From: Pseudomonas frederiksbergensis
Lineage (GTDB): Bacteria > Pseudomonadota > Gammaproteobacteria > Pseudomonadales > Pseudomonadaceae
Assembly (NCBI RefSeq): GCF_001874645.1
Contig: NZ_CP017886.1
Location: forward strand, 4,640,501 to 4,704,500
Length of the DNA stretch: 64,000 bases
Direction of reading: 5' to 3'
Shown here: one piece after another, positions 27,126 to 36,687 of the stretch
Layout: every line of letters begins with the position of its first letter
Position numbering within the stretch: the stretch's first letter is position 1
Notes under the pieces: generated by a model
The model's database searches: none
Told to the model about the DNA's origin: nothing
The model's input: only the letters and a program-made list of their open reading frames with translations
Position numbers and translations under genes: made by a program

Positions 27126-27923
27126 ATGCGCTTTTCCGATTTGCTCGACGCTGTGCGCCGTTCGCCGCATGAGCTGTCTATTCCGGCGGAATGGGCCCAG
27201 GGCCGCGCCAGTTTCGGCGGTCTGGTCGCCGCTTTACAGTATGAAGCCATGCGCGCGAGGGTCCCGGCGGATCGCCCGGTGCGTTCGTTGGCGATCACGT
27301 TTGTCGGCCCGGTCGAGCCTGGTGTACCCACCCGTTTTGAAGTGGACGTGCTGCGCGAAGGCAAAGCGGTCAGCCAGGTACTGGGGCGAGCCCTGCAGAA
27401 TGGCCAGGTGGTGACGCTGGTACAGGGCAGCTTTGGCGCTTCGCGTCCTTCCGAAGTCGAGGTGGTAGCCGAGCCGGCACCCGAGATGAAGCACTGGGAT
27501 GACTGCCAGGAACTGCCTTATATCAAAGGCGTGACGCCCGAGTTCATGCGCCACCTGGCGATGCGTTGGAGTGTCGGCGGTTTGCCGTTCACCGGTAATA
27601 AATCCCGGGACATGGGCGGCTGGGTACGCTTGCGTGGCGACGTCAAAGAAGAGCCGGTCACCGAGGCGCACATTCTGGCGTTGGTGGATGCCTGGCCTCC
27701 GGCATTGTTGCCACATCTGAAGAAACCGGCGGCCGGCAGCACCCTGACCTGGACCATCGAATTCGTGCAGCCGCTACAGGCATTGAGCACGTTGGACTGG
27801 TGCAAATATCTCGTGGAAATCGAACATGCCCGTGACGGTTATGGTCATGCAGCCGCCGCGCTGTGGAGCGCTGAAGGGCAGTTGATTGCGTTGAGCCGGC
27901 AGACCGTGACCGTTTTCGCGTAA
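27126..27923 (+). CDS. Acyl-CoA thioesterase family protein (double hot-dog)
   Basis: A 265-residue protein with two tandem hot-dog-like halves: WAQGRASFGGLVAALQYEAM and RFEVDVLREGKAVSQVLGRA in the first, and WTIEFVQPL with DGYGHAAAALWSAEGQLIAL in the second. The C-terminal SxQTVTVF matches the TesB/thioesterase-like superfamily ending. Substrate chain length cannot be read from the sequence. The broken DUF962-like gene converges on it from the other strand. Confidence 0.8.
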   Translation: MRFSDLLDAVRRSPHELSIPAEWAQGRASFGGLVAALQYEAMRARVPADRPVRSLAITFVGPVEPGVPTRFEVDVLREGKAVSQVLGRALQNGQVVTLVQGSFGASRPSEVEVVAEPAPEMKHWDDCQELPYIKGVTPEFMRHLAMRWSVGGLPFTGNKSRDMGGWVRLRGDVKEEPVTEAHILALVDAWPPALLPHLKKPAAGSTLTWTIEFVQPLQALSTLDWCKYLVEIEHARDGYGHAAAALWSAEGQLIALSRQTVTVFA

Positions 27924-27928
27924 GGCCT

Positions 27929-28291
27929 TTAGCGGTGGTGGCGTTTGCGCCAGGCGCGCCACCAGCCACCGCTGAGGAAAAAGCGCGGGACCGTCAGGAA
28001 CTGCTAGACCAGCAAGCGCGACACGGCATCTTTGCGATCACTGAACGTCTCGGCGGCTTGCGCTTCCAGGCTGTGACCGTGGCGTTGCAAACCAAGCGCG
28101 GCGAGCAGACCGACGACCCCGATGGCCACGTTCAGAACACTCACGCTGAACACCCCGGAAACGATCAGCAGAAACGCCACGATGAACAGCGGCACGGCAA
28201 TCAGGTGCACGACCAGATTGGTCGGGTGCTGGTGGTTTTGCGGGTATACCCGCCATTGCCAGGCGGGAAGGTTGGGGTGACGTTTGCCCAT
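27929..28291 (-). pseudogene. DUF962/Mpo1-like small membrane protein, interrupted by an in-frame TAG
   Basis: From the ATG at 28291 (GAGGA upstream) the frame reads 95 residues with two membrane helices (NLVVHLIAVPLFIVAFLLIV and a second after it) and HGHSLEAQAAETFSDRKDAV, then meets TAG at 28004-28006. The same frame stays open after the TAG for 24 more codons, reading QFLTVPRFFLSGGWWRAWRK and ending RHHR at a TAA (27929-27931). This tail looks like genuine coding sequence, with an aromatic/basic C-terminus. So a one-base change (for example GAG or CAG to TAG) probably truncated the gene. The shortened protein may still be made. Confidence 0.75.
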
Positions 28292-28394
28292 GTTGGTAAT
28301 CCTCGATCCGTGTTGAACACATGATTGAAGAATAGGTGGGGCAAATGCAGGCGGCGAATCAAGGTTGGCTATCGGCGCGATAGGTGTGATGGGC

Positions 28395-28473
28395 AAAAAG
28401 ATCGCAGCGTGCGGCAGCTCCACAGGTTAATGCAAATACCGCCTAGGAGCTGCCGAAGGCTGCGATCTTTTGA
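28395..28473. repeat. REPIN downstream of the chemotaxis receptor gene
   Basis: The arms AAAAAGATCGCAGCGTGCGG and GGAGCTGCCGAAGGCTGCGA surround a short spacer. The element is directly behind the stop codon of the chemoreceptor gene. Confidence 0.8.
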
Positions 28474-28475
28474 CG

Positions 28476-29957
28476 TTAGAGCTTGAGCTGTCCGATCGCT
28501 TTGCTCAGTTCACCGGCCAGCGTCGCCAGTTCATTACTGGTGGTGGCGGAGTCCACGGTCTGCTGCACGGTATTCACGGTGACGTCACGAATGCTCACCA
28601 CCGCGCGGTTCATCTCCTCTGCCACTTGGCTCTGCTGTTCCGCCGCCACGGCAATCTGCGTGTTGCTTTCACGCATCTGCGCCACTGCACCGGTGATCTC
28701 GGCCAGCGCGGCGCCAGCTTCTTGAGCCTGTTGCACGCAGTCATCGGCCTTGAACGAGCTTTCCTGCATGAAGTCCACCGCATCCCGTGTACCGGCTTGT
28801 AGCGCCGAAATCATACTGGTGATTTCGTCAGTAGAGGTCTGGACACGCTTGGCCAGATTGCGCACTTCATCGGCGACCACCGCAAAGCCTCGGCCCATTT
28901 CCCCGGCGCGCGCGGCTTCGATGGCGGCGTTCAGGGCCAGCAGGTTGGTTTGCTCGGCAATGCTGTGGATCACGCTGACCACGCCGTTGATTTTCTGGCT
29001 GTCTTCGGCGAGACGCTGAATCATCTCGGCGGTTTGCTGCACCCCGTTGGAAAGCCCGGCGATGGATTTTTGTACTCGACTGACGACTTCCTGACCACTG
29101 CCGGCGAGGGTGTCGGCGGTTTGTGAGAGGTCGCGAGTGGCGCCGGCATGTTGAGCGATGTGGTAGACCGTGGCCGACATCTCATTGATGGCAGTGGCGG
29201 CCTGATCGGTTTCGCTTTGTTGACCGAGCATGCCGTGGCGTACGTCGTTCATGCTGGCGGCCAGACGCGCCGCGCCGACATCCAGTTGGCGGGCAGTACT
29301 GGCCACAGTGTTGACCACGCGCTGGTAGCCGGCCTGCATGGCATTGAACGCGCTGGCCATCTGGCCAACCTCATCGGTGCCAGACAGCGGCACGCGAGCC
29401 GCCAAGTCGCCGGTTTTCTCGACATGGAGCATCACGTCCTTGAGTGTGTTGAGCTGGCTGAGCAGGAAGCGGATCAGCAGTTGCGAGGCGCCGAGCATCG
29501 CCAGCATCAGGATGCACACGGCCGCTGCGTAGTTGGCAAAACGTTCGCCGAACACCTGGCTCAAACTCGGGCCATAGGCCAGAACGGCAATGTGCTCGCC
29601 GTTGGCGCGCGATAGCACCTCGGCACCCATCAACGGGTTCTCCCCAAACAGCGGCATATCATTGATTTCGACCCAGCCGTTGGCGTCGCTCAACTCGGGC
29701 AGCGGATGTTGGTTCAGCGTGGGAATCTGGCCGTTGCTGAAGCTCAGAAAATGCTCGGCTTCAGGCAAGGCTTGGCCGACCGGCCAGCCACTGAGCAGCC
29801 GCGCTTGAGCGACGGCCGACTGCTGTGAAGCCTGGCTGCGCGCTTGTTGCTCGAGTTGCACGGCATACAGCACCAGCAGCAGGGTGGTGACGAAGGCGAC
29901 CGCGTTGACCGCCCAGAATTTGTATTTCAGCGAAATGTTGCTGATCCAGGCACCCAT
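28476..29957 (-). CDS. Methyl-accepting chemotaxis protein
   Basis: A chemoreceptor of 493 residues. It has an N-terminal membrane helix ([20 protein letters not shown]), a periplasmic segment of about 120 residues, a second helix (about 145-170), a HAMP linker, and a cytoplasmic signalling domain. The hairpin tip contains [20 protein letters not shown] and [20 protein letters not shown], where CheA and CheW bind. The small sensor domain has no recognised ligand motif. The start at 29957 removes a 12-residue in-frame extension. Confidence 0.92.
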   Translation of the reverse strand: MGAWISNISLKYKFWAVNAVAFVTTLLLVLYAVQLEQQARSQASQQSAVAQARLLSGWPVGQALPEAEHFLSFSNGQIPTLNQHPLPELSDANGWVEINDMPLFGENPLMGAEVLSRANGEHIAVLAYGPSLSQVFGERFANYAAAVCILMLAMLGASQLLIRFLLSQLNTLKDVMLHVEKTGDLAARVPLSGTDEVGQMASAFNAMQAGYQRVVNTVASTARQLDVGAARLAASMNDVRHGMLGQQSETDQAATAINEMSATVYHIAQHAGATRDLSQTADTLAGSGQEVVSRVQKSIAGLSNGVQQTAEMIQRLAEDSQKINGVVSVIHSIAEQTNLLALNAAIEAARAGEMGRGFAVVADEVRNLAKRVQTSTDEITSMISALQAGTRDAVDFMQESSFKADDCVQQAQEAGAALAEITGAVAQMRESNTQIAVAAEQQSQVAEEMNRAVVSIRDVTVNTVQQTVDSATTSNELATLAGELSKAIGQLKL

Positions 29958-30066
29958 GGAGGTCTTCTCTGATAGCGGAAACAGTATTGGCAAGGTGCCA
30001 GCATTGTGCCGTTACTCAGCGAAGGGCTTTTTGATGTGGATCAATGAGGCGCCTGGTGTCGCGGGT

Positions 30067-30873
30067 TCAATCAACCGACGGCAACGCAAAAAATGCTCGC
30101 GCACACGCGGTGCTGTGAGCCGCTACGTCTTCCAGGCTTTCGCCGCGATGTAACGCCACTTCACGCAACACTTCAGTCAGATACGCCGGTTCATTGCGAC
30201 CGTTTTTGGGCTTGGGGCGCAGGCTGCGGGGTAACAGGTACGGCGCGTCGCTTTCGAGCATCAAGCGCCCGCGCGGGATCTCGCGGACCAGCGGGTGCAG
30301 GTGAGTGCCGCGGCGTTCGTCACAGATCCAGCCGGTGATGCCGATATGCAGGTCGAGGTCCAGATAGCTGAACAGCGCCCGCTGCTCGCCGGTGAAGCAA
30401 TGCACCACGGCGGCCGGCAATTGGTCACGGAACTCACGCAGGATTTCCAGCAGGCGCTGACTGGCGTCGCGTTCATGGAGGAACACGGGCAGTTGCAACT
30501 CGACGGCCATTGCCAGCTGCTCTTCGAGGACTTTTTCCTGTTGCGGACGTGGCGAGAAGTCACGATTGAAATCCAGTCCGCATTCGCCGACCGCCCGCAC
30601 GTTTGGTTCTTTGAGCAAACTGCGCAAGCGTTGAGTGCTGTCGGCATTCCAGTCACTGGCCGAATGCGGGTGGATACCGGCGGTGGAGAACAACCGCTGC
30701 CCGGTTTCGTCCAGTTTCCGGCACAGCTCCAGGGCCTGTTCACTGCCTTCGACACTGGTGCCAGTGAGCACCAATTGGCAGACGCCAGCGGCATAGGCGC
30801 GGTCGAGTACCGCCGGGTGTTTGTCGGCGAAACTGGGGTTGGTCAGGTTGACGCCGATATCGATGAGTTGCAT
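30067..30873 (-). CDS. tatD: TatD-family metal-dependent hydrolase (DNase)
   Basis: A 268-residue TIM-barrel hydrolase. Metal-binding positions are seen in IDIGVNL (start), [35 protein letters not shown] and [13 protein letters not shown]. TatD proteins are magnesium-dependent 3'-5' exonucleases linked to DNA repair and quality control. No tatABC genes are adjacent. Confidence 0.93.
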   Translation of the reverse strand: MQLIDIGVNLTNPSFADKHPAVLDRAYAAGVCQLVLTGTSVEGSEQALELCRKLDETGQRLFSTAGIHPHSASDWNADSTQRLRSLLKEPNVRAVGECGLDFNRDFSPRPQQEKVLEEQLAMAVELQLPVFLHERDASQRLLEILREFRDQLPAAVVHCFTGEQRALFSYLDLDLHIGITGWICDERRGTHLHPLVREIPRGRLMLESDAPYLLPRSLRPKPKNGRNEPAYLTEVLREVALHRGESLEDVAAHSTACARAFFALPSVD

Positions 30874-31107
30874 GGTGTGACCCTAGGCCTGCGGCCGGAA
30901 AGCATACCAGAGCTGTAGAAATATAAAAAAAACGAAGAACTACAATGAGTTAAAGCTGTCTTTTGATGCCGGAAGAGAGCTTCGACAGGCCAGTTGGCCG
31001 TCGCTGCTGCACTCTTTCGCACTATGCCAGCGCTCCAGGCGCTCTGTTTCTGTCGACCCACGGCTCGAAATAGCGAGACGTTGGACAGTATTCTTTCCGG
31101 AGAACGG
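30874..31107. promoter_or_regulatory. Divergent promoter region between tatD and the transglycosylase gene
   Basis: 234 bases with no supported gene lie between two divergent starts. An A-rich patch (AAATATAAAAAAAACGAAG, 30920-30938) is the likeliest promoter core. I could not assign -35/-10 boxes. Confidence 0.3.
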
Positions 31108-32529
31108 ATGACACGACTCCAGGTTTTGTTAGTGCTGTGCTTGTCGATGCTGCTGCCGATGCCGGCCGTTGCGCGGTTGGCGGGTCCCTTGGAGACCGTT
31201 CAGTCGGGCAAGGTCCGCGATCTGGCGGAAATCCGCGGCAGCCGGGTGCTGCGGGTACTGGTCAATCAGAGCCGCAACAGCTCCGGTGAGGTCCAGGGCC
31301 AGACCATTGGCGTCGAATACCATCGTCTGCGAGCCTTCGAGCAGTACCTCAATGGCCATGCCCGTGACGGCCAGGAAATCTCCCTCAAAATCATCCCCAA
31401 AGCCAAGGATCAATTGCTCGGCGCGTTACAGCGCGGGGAGGGTGACCTGGTAGCGCCGGGAGAGTTGCTCGATGCGCAGTCCGCTCAAGCGGTCAGTACC
31501 AGCGAGCCAATAGTCAGTAACGTGCCGTTGCTGCTGGTGGGGATCAAGGGCGAGCGCCGTTACACCCGTCTTGAACAACTCTCTGGCAAAACCCTGGCGC
31601 TGCCCAGCGGTAGCGCGGCCGGTGAAGCGATCAACCAGATCAATCAGAAGCTCGCGCTGCGCAAACTGCCACCGATCAAGGTCGAATGGGTCGACCCGAG
31701 CCTGGCGGTCGAAGACGTGTTGGAAATGGTGCAGGGCGGAATTTTTCACCTGACCATTATCGAGCAACCGATCGCCGAGCGCTGGGCCAAAATCCTGCCC
31801 AAGCTGCGTTTCGATCGGCAGGTAGTCATCAGCGAGCCGGGCAAGGAGTACTGGTTCGTACGTCGTGACGCATCGATGTTGCGAGCGAGCATTGATCGTT
31901 TCCTGCAAGCCTATAAGACCCCGTCCGATCTGGATGTGGCTTTCCTGCGTATTTACCGACGCTTGTACCAGGTTCACTACCCGCTGGCTCGCGCCGACCG
32001 CCAACGTCTGGAGAAGCTGCGCCCGGTCCTGCAAAAGCACGCCCGCGAGCAGGGTATGGACTGGTTGAATCTGGCGGCGCTGGCGTTCAAGGAGTCAGCA
32101 TTGGAGCCCAGCGCCCGAAGCGGCAGTGGTCCGACCGGGCTGATGCAGATTACCCCGTCGGCGGCGCAACGGGTCGGGGTCAATAACATTCAGTCCGTGG
32201 ACAGCAATGTGCAGGCCGGGGCCAAGTACCTGGCGCTGATCCGTCGAAAGTTTTTCGCCAGCCCCACGCTCAATGAGCGTGAGCGCATGGCTTTCGTTCT
32301 GGCGGCCTACAACCTCGGGCCGGAACGTGTTCAGGGGATGCGTGCCGAGGCCCGGCGCCGCGGCTTTAACCCCAATCAGTGGTTTTTCCAGGTCGAGCGC
32401 ATTGCCATGGAGCAGGTGGGAATGGGGCCTGTCAGCTATGTTAATAGTGTGAACAAATACTTTTTGGCATATGACCGGGAACGGGAGTCGTTGGAGCCGC
32501 AAGGGCAGAAAGTTGCCTCACGCAAATGA
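31108..32529 (+). CDS. MltF-like membrane-bound lytic transglycosylase
   Basis: A 473-residue protein with a signal peptide (LQVLLVLCLSMLLPMPAVA). A periplasmic amino acid-binding-like (SBP_bac_3) domain spans about 45-290 (RVLRVLVNQSRNSSGEVQGQ, EYWFVRRDASML). The C-terminal SLT domain has ALAFKESALEPSARSGSGPT, GLMQITPSAAQRVGV and FVLAAYNLGPERV; the Glu in KESALEP is the expected catalytic acid. It would cleave peptidoglycan glycan strands to anhydro-muropeptides. CCGGAGAACGG precedes the ATG at 31108. Confidence 0.9.
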   Translation: MTRLQVLLVLCLSMLLPMPAVARLAGPLETVQSGKVRDLAEIRGSRVLRVLVNQSRNSSGEVQGQTIGVEYHRLRAFEQYLNGHARDGQEISLKIIPKAKDQLLGALQRGEGDLVAPGELLDAQSAQAVSTSEPIVSNVPLLLVGIKGERRYTRLEQLSGKTLALPSGSAAGEAINQINQKLALRKLPPIKVEWVDPSLAVEDVLEMVQGGIFHLTIIEQPIAERWAKILPKLRFDRQVVISEPGKEYWFVRRDASMLRASIDRFLQAYKTPSDLDVAFLRIYRRLYQVHYPLARADRQRLEKLRPVLQKHAREQGMDWLNLAALAFKESALEPSARSGSGPTGLMQITPSAAQRVGVNNIQSVDSNVQAGAKYLALIRRKFFASPTLNERERMAFVLAAYNLGPERVQGMRAEARRRGFNPNQWFFQVERIAMEQVGMGPVSYVNSVNKYFLAYDRERESLEPQGQKVASRK

Positions 32530-32634
32530 TCGACTAAACTGATTGTTATGGTGGGATTTTTACGCTTTTAACATAAATTTTATTGATTAATATAGCGGTC
32601 AACCAACACACACACTCACAATGGATGACACAGC

Positions 32635-33069
32635 ATGAGCACTCTGATCAACAAGGTACTGTCCACACGCGCTGGCTACGGTCTGACCGTTCTGCGGATC
32701 TTCGTTGGCATCATCTTCGCTGCCCACGGCTCACAGAAACTCTTCGGCATGTTCGGTGGTTATGGCATTGCCGGCACCGCGCAGTACATGGAAAGCATCG
32801 GCCTGGCACCGGGTCACCTGATGGCGATACTGGCCGGTGGTACCGAGTTCTTCGCCGGTCTGGCGCTGATCATCGGTCTGCTGGTACGCCCGGCAGCGCT
32901 GGGGCTGGCTTTCCTCTCGCTGGTCGCCATTTTCTCGGTGCACATCGGCAACGGTCTGTTCATGGCCAACAACGGTTATGAATTCGCCCTGGCTTTGCTC
33001 GGCGGTAGCATCGCCGTACTGATCGAAGGCGCTGGCAAACTGTCGGCAGACCGCGCCATCACCGACTGA
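32635..33069 (+). CDS. DoxX-family membrane protein
   Basis: A 144-residue protein with four membrane helices. GLTVLRIFVGIIFAAHGSQK, EFFAGLALIIGLLVRPAALG and NNGYEFALALLGGSIAVLI match the DoxX family (small quinone/thiosulfate-related or redox-stress membrane proteins). An AT-rich stretch upstream (32560-32600) should hold the promoter. A strong terminator follows 18 bases after the stop. Confidence 0.88.
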   Translation: MSTLINKVLSTRAGYGLTVLRIFVGIIFAAHGSQKLFGMFGGYGIAGTAQYMESIGLAPGHLMAILAGGTEFFAGLALIIGLLVRPAALGLAFLSLVAIFSVHIGNGLFMANNGYEFALALLGGSIAVLIEGAGKLSADRAITD

Positions 33070-33086
33070 CTGTTCAGGCTCAACGA

Positions 33087-33121
33087 AAAGGCCCGCATTG
33101 CGCACAATGCGGGCCTTTTTT
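33087..33121 (+). terminator. Rho-independent terminator of the doxX-like gene
   Basis: A perfect 14-bp stem AAAGGCCCGCATTG / CAATGCGGGCCTTT with loop CGCA is followed by a T run. Confidence 0.95.
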
Positions 33122-33135
33122 GTTGCGCGAGATTC

Positions 33136-33165
33136 TTGACACTGTCCTGTCAGCTTCTCTAGGAT
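33136..33165 (+). promoter_or_regulatory. Sigma-70 type promoter
   Basis: TTGACA (33136-33141), an 18-base spacer and TAGGAT (33160-33165) are present. Transcription should start near 33172, giving a leader of about 150 bases before the next gene. Confidence 0.65.
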
Positions 33166-33171
33166 GCTTGT

Positions 33172-33324
33172 CATGCGCCGATTTAAACAGCTACTTGCGG
33201 GGCGCCAGGTAACTCATTCAGTTACCGATAGAAGCTTGAAACAGGCTTCGAAATACCGCTAAAGCGCTGGTTCGGTGTTGCCTCTCACCTGCCATGCAGA
33301 CTTTTGAGGCAGAGACACGACACG
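33172..33324 (+). ncRNA. Candidate structured 5' leader
   Basis: Three consecutive short stems can be drawn: GGTAACT/AGTTACC (33208-33214 with 33220-33226), GAAGCTT/AGGCTTC (33231-33237 with 33243-33249, one wobble) and ACCG/CGGT (33255-33258 with 33273-33276). CCAG (33205-33208) could pair with CTGG (33267-33270) to close a multi-branch loop. I do not recognise a known riboswitch class. Confidence 0.35.
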
Positions 33325-33633
33325 ATGAATGCACTACGTCCCCCAGTACGTCCCGCGCCGATCACGGCCCACCTTGCCCAGCGCAATCCAAAAATCCTCC
33401 TTGGCGGTAATCATCAGCCGACGCTGCTGCGTTATCTGGATGGCTGGCCACGTCGTACCGGCGGCCCGGCAGCGTTCCTGATCCAGTTTGTCGAGGATGG
33501 CGAATCGCTGGCGCGTTTTGCCAGCGATAGCTTCGATCTGGCGGTGATCCAGTCGCCCAGTGCCGAAGACGCGGCCGAAGTGATCAAGCAACTGACGCGT
33601 GTTGCGCGCCAAGGGCTGATTACCCGCCGCTGA
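33325..33633 (+). CDS. Conserved hypothetical protein
   Basis: A 102-residue protein with no signal or membrane segment. Its C-terminal half (FDLAVIQSPSAEDAAEVIKQ, then LTRVARQGLITRR) looks like the end of a Rossmann-type fold similar to SAM-dependent methyltransferases, but no SAM-binding glycine motif is present. A long, possibly structured leader precedes it. The greB gene converges on it. I do not know its function. Confidence 0.65.
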   Translation: MNALRPPVRPAPITAHLAQRNPKILLGGNHQPTLLRYLDGWPRRTGGPAAFLIQFVEDGESLARFASDSFDLAVIQSPSAEDAAEVIKQLTRVARQGLITRR

Positions 33634-33647
33634 GGCCCAGCCGAGAT

Positions 33648-34145
33648 TCAGGGATAGTCGATTGCGACGATGTACACGAACTGCTCGCCAGTAGGCGTCT
33701 GCACCCGGACTTCGGCATCCAGCGCTTTGCCGATCAAGGCCCGTGCCAGCGGCGAGTCGATGCTGATCAGGCCTTGTTTGAGGTCAAGCTCATCCGGGCC
33801 GACGATGCGATAGCGCGATTCTTTGCCGTGTTCATCTTCAATGGTCACCCAGGCCCCAAAGTAGACCTTGTTGGGGTCACTGGGTTTTTCGCTGACCACC
33901 TTGAGCGCTTCCAGCCGCTTGGTGAGAAACCGCACGCGGCTGTCGATCTCGCGCAGCATCTTTTTGCCGTAGGTGTATTCGGCGTTTTCAGAGCGGTCGC
34001 CTTGCGCAGCAGCCTCGCTGACGGATTGGGTCACCTGGGGGCGGCGTACATGCCAGAGCTCATGGAACTCGGCACGCATCCGCGCTTCGCCCTCGGGCGT
34101 GATGAGGGCGGTGCCGGCGGTGCGAGGAGGACGATAGCGGCTCAT
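33648..34145 (-). CDS. greB: Transcription elongation factor GreB
   Basis: A 165-residue Gre factor. The N-terminal coiled coil contains the tip acidic motif AAAQGDRSENAEYTYGKK, whose Asp and Glu coordinate the Mg2+ used for RNA cleavage in backtracked RNA polymerase. The C-terminal FKBP-like domain includes YRIVGPDELDLKQGLISIDS and SPLARALIGKALDAEV. YTYGKK rather than YHAAK after the motif, and the length, favour GreB over GreA. A second Gre-family gene lies at 46429-46911. Confidence 0.93.
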   Translation of the reverse strand: MSRYRPPRTAGTALITPEGEARMRAEFHELWHVRRPQVTQSVSEAAAQGDRSENAEYTYGKKMLREIDSRVRFLTKRLEALKVVSEKPSDPNKVYFGAWVTIEDEHGKESRYRIVGPDELDLKQGLISIDSPLARALIGKALDAEVRVQTPTGEQFVYIVAIDYP

Positions 34146-34179
34146 TGCAGTTTCTTTTGGTCAGGAAGCATCAAGTTTA

Positions 34180-36687
34180 TCAACCCTCGCGCAAGACTGT
34201 CAGTGGGCTGGCATTCAGCGCCCGACGAGTACCGAAAACGCCCGCACCGCCGACCAGCAACGCGCCAATCACCGGCAGCCACAGCAGCCAAGGATGCGGA
34301 TGCCAGGCCAGATCAAACGCATAGCGGTAAAGCACCAGGCTCACCAGTTCCGAGCCAAGCGCTGCGAGCAGACCGCTGACCGCACCGAGCAAGCCGAACT
34401 CGATCCGCCGGGCCTTCACCAACAACTGCCGTTCGGCGCCCAGCGCACGTAACAGCGCACCTTGGCGAATGCGCTCATCGAGTGTCGCCTGCAAGCCGGA
34501 AAACAGCACCGCCATGCCGGCCGCCAGCACGAACAACAACACGTACTCAACCGCCAGCGTGACTTGCTCAAGGATACTGCGCAGCTGCGCCAGCAAGGCT
34601 TCGACTTGCAGAATGGTCACCGCCGGGAACGCTCGCGACAGGTCGATGATCTGTTGGTCGTGGCCGGCCGCCAGGTAAAAACTGGTCAGGTAAGTGGCCG
34701 GCAGGTCTTTCAAGGTGCCGGGCTGGAAGATCATGAAGAAGTTCGGCTGGAAGTTGTCCCAGTTGATCTTGCGCAGGCTGGTGACCTGCGCCTCGCGGTT
34801 GACCCCGCCAACGGTGAAGATCAGGTGATCGCCGAGCTTGAGCTTCAGGCTCTCGGCTACTTTGCCTTCTACCGAAACACCGGGTACTTCGCCTGTCGGC
34901 TGCGCAGACCACCAGCTACCGGCCGTGATGCTGTTGCCCGCGGGCAGCTCGGCGGCCCAGGTCAGGCTCAGATCACGCTGGATGGCCCGATCACCTTCGG
35001 TGTCCTTGCTGACGATGCCCTGCACCGGTTTACCGTTGATGCTGATCAGTCGTCCCGGCACCACCGGGTACAGCGGCGCCGATTGCGCAGAGAGTTCGAT
35101 CAGGTGATCAGTGAAGGCTTGTTTGTCGGCGGGCAAAATATTCAGTGCGAAGTAGTTGGGGGCATTTTTTGGCAACTGGTTTTGCCAGGTGTCCAGCAAT
35201 TCACCGCGCAGCAGGGCAATCAGCGCCATCGACAACAGAATCAAACCAAAGGCCAGCGATTGTCCCGCCGCCGCCAGCGGGTGACGTAGCAATTGGCCCA
35301 GCCCCAGCCGCCATGGCAAGGGCGCACGGGCCAGTAGACGACGCAGGCTGTTGAGGACCAGCAGCAACAGGCCGCCGAGGACCAGCGCCGCGATGACGCC
35401 GCCACCGAGCAGCGCGAAGGTCAGCAGCAGATCCAGGCTCAAGCGCCACATGATCAGCGCCAAGGCTGCCAGTGCGGTGCCGTAAACCATCCAGGTGCTT
35501 GAAGGGATCGGCAGTATGTCGCGGCGCAGTACCCGCAGGGGTGGTACGCGACCCAGCGCCGCCAATGGTGGCAGGGCGAATCCGGCGAGCGCGACCAGTC
35601 CGGTGCCGATCCCGGCGACTGCCGGCAGCAACCCGCCCGGCGGTACATCGCTGGGCAGCAATTCACCCAGCAAGGCAAACAACCCCAACTGCGCAAGCCA
35701 GCCGAGGAGGGCGCCGCTGAGGCTGGCCAGCAGGCCGAGCACGGTCAGTTGTACGCTGAACAACAACAGGGTTTCCCGACGTGATAAACCCAGGCAACGC
35801 AGCAGCGCACTGGCGTCGAAACGGCGGGTGGCAAAACGGGTTGCCGAGAGCGCCACGGCAACGCCGGACAACAGCACGGCGACCAGACTGGCCATGTTCA
35901 AGTAGCGTTCGGCTTTGCCCAGGGCACCGCCGATTTGCCGGTTACCGTCGCGGGCGTCCTGTAGGCGCTGGTTGGCGGCCAGCCCCGGTTTGATCAGTTG
36001 TCGATAGGTTTCCAGGGCCGACGCGCTACCGCGCCAGAGTTCGCGGTAACTGACCCGGCTGCCGGGCTGGACCACGCCGGTGGCCGTCAGGTCGGCGAGA
36101 TTGATCATCACCCGGGGCGTGAGGCTATAGAAATTGCCGGCACGATCCGGTTCATAGGTCAGCACGCGGGTCAGGCGCAGGGTTTTCATGCCGACGTCGA
36201 TGCTGTCACCGACCTTCAGGTTCAGCGCCGTCAGCAAGCGTGCCTCGGCCCAGGCTTCGCCCGGTTCAGGGCTTCCTCCAGTCACTTCGGGGGCGAACGG
36301 GGCAGGTGCGCTTTTAAGCTGGCCGCGCAACGGATACACCCCGTCCACCGCTTTGATACTCGACAGCTGAATGCCGTTGTCGGTGGCGATGACACTGGAA
36401 AACTCCACCACTTGAGCGTGTTGCAGCCCCAGCTCCTTGCCGGATTGTATTTGTTCCGGGCGGGCGGGAGAGCTGCCTTCCAGCAGCACATCAGCGCCCA
36501 GAAACTCGGTGGCGCGCAGCAGCATGGCGCCGTTCAGGCGGGCGCCGAAGTAGCCGATGGCGGTACTCGCCGCCACGGCGACCAGCAGGGCGAAGAACAA
36601 CACCCGCAGCTCTCCGGCACGGGTATCGCGCAGCAATTGGCGAATGGCGAGGCTGAACAGGCGCAACAGCGGCAAACGTGCCATCAA
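34180..36687 (-). CDS. ABC transporter permease, YbbP/FtsX-like
   Basis: An 835-residue membrane protein with an N-terminal helix (FFALLVAVAASTAIGYFG), large periplasmic loops and two FtsX-type membrane modules (about 265-420 and 710-830), plus central helices. It has ten hydrophobic segments or so. YbbP works with the ATPase YbbA; the pair's substrate is unsettled, with lipid or envelope roles proposed. Its ATG overlaps the stop of the ATPase gene by four bases, so the two are coupled. Confidence 0.9.
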   Translation of the reverse strand: MMARLPLLRLFSLAIRQLLRDTRAGELRVLFFALLVAVAASTAIGYFGARLNGAMLLRATEFLGADVLLEGSSPARPEQIQSGKELGLQHAQVVEFSSVIATDNGIQLSSIKAVDGVYPLRGQLKSAPAPFAPEVTGGSPEPGEAWAEARLLTALNLKVGDSIDVGMKTLRLTRVLTYEPDRAGNFYSLTPRVMINLADLTATGVVQPGSRVSYRELWRGSASALETYRQLIKPGLAANQRLQDARDGNRQIGGALGKAERYLNMASLVAVLLSGVAVALSATRFATRRFDASALLRCLGLSRRETLLLFSVQLTVLGLLASLSGALLGWLAQLGLFALLGELLPSDVPPGGLLPAVAGIGTGLVALAGFALPPLAALGRVPPLRVLRRDILPIPSSTWMVYGTALAALALIMWRLSLDLLLTFALLGGGVIAALVLGGLLLLVLNSLRRLLARAPLPWRLGLGQLLRHPLAAAGQSLAFGLILLSMALIALLRGELLDTWQNQLPKNAPNYFALNILPADKQAFTDHLIELSAQSAPLYPVVPGRLISINGKPVQGIVSKDTEGDRAIQRDLSLTWAAELPAGNSITAGSWWSAQPTGEVPGVSVEGKVAESLKLKLGDHLIFTVGGVNREAQVTSLRKINWDNFQPNFFMIFQPGTLKDLPATYLTSFYLAAGHDQQIIDLSRAFPAVTILQVEALLAQLRSILEQVTLAVEYVLLFVLAAGMAVLFSGLQATLDERIRQGALLRALGAERQLLVKARRIEFGLLGAVSGLLAALGSELVSLVLYRYAFDLAWHPHPWLLWLPVIGALLVGGAGVFGTRRALNASPLTVLREG

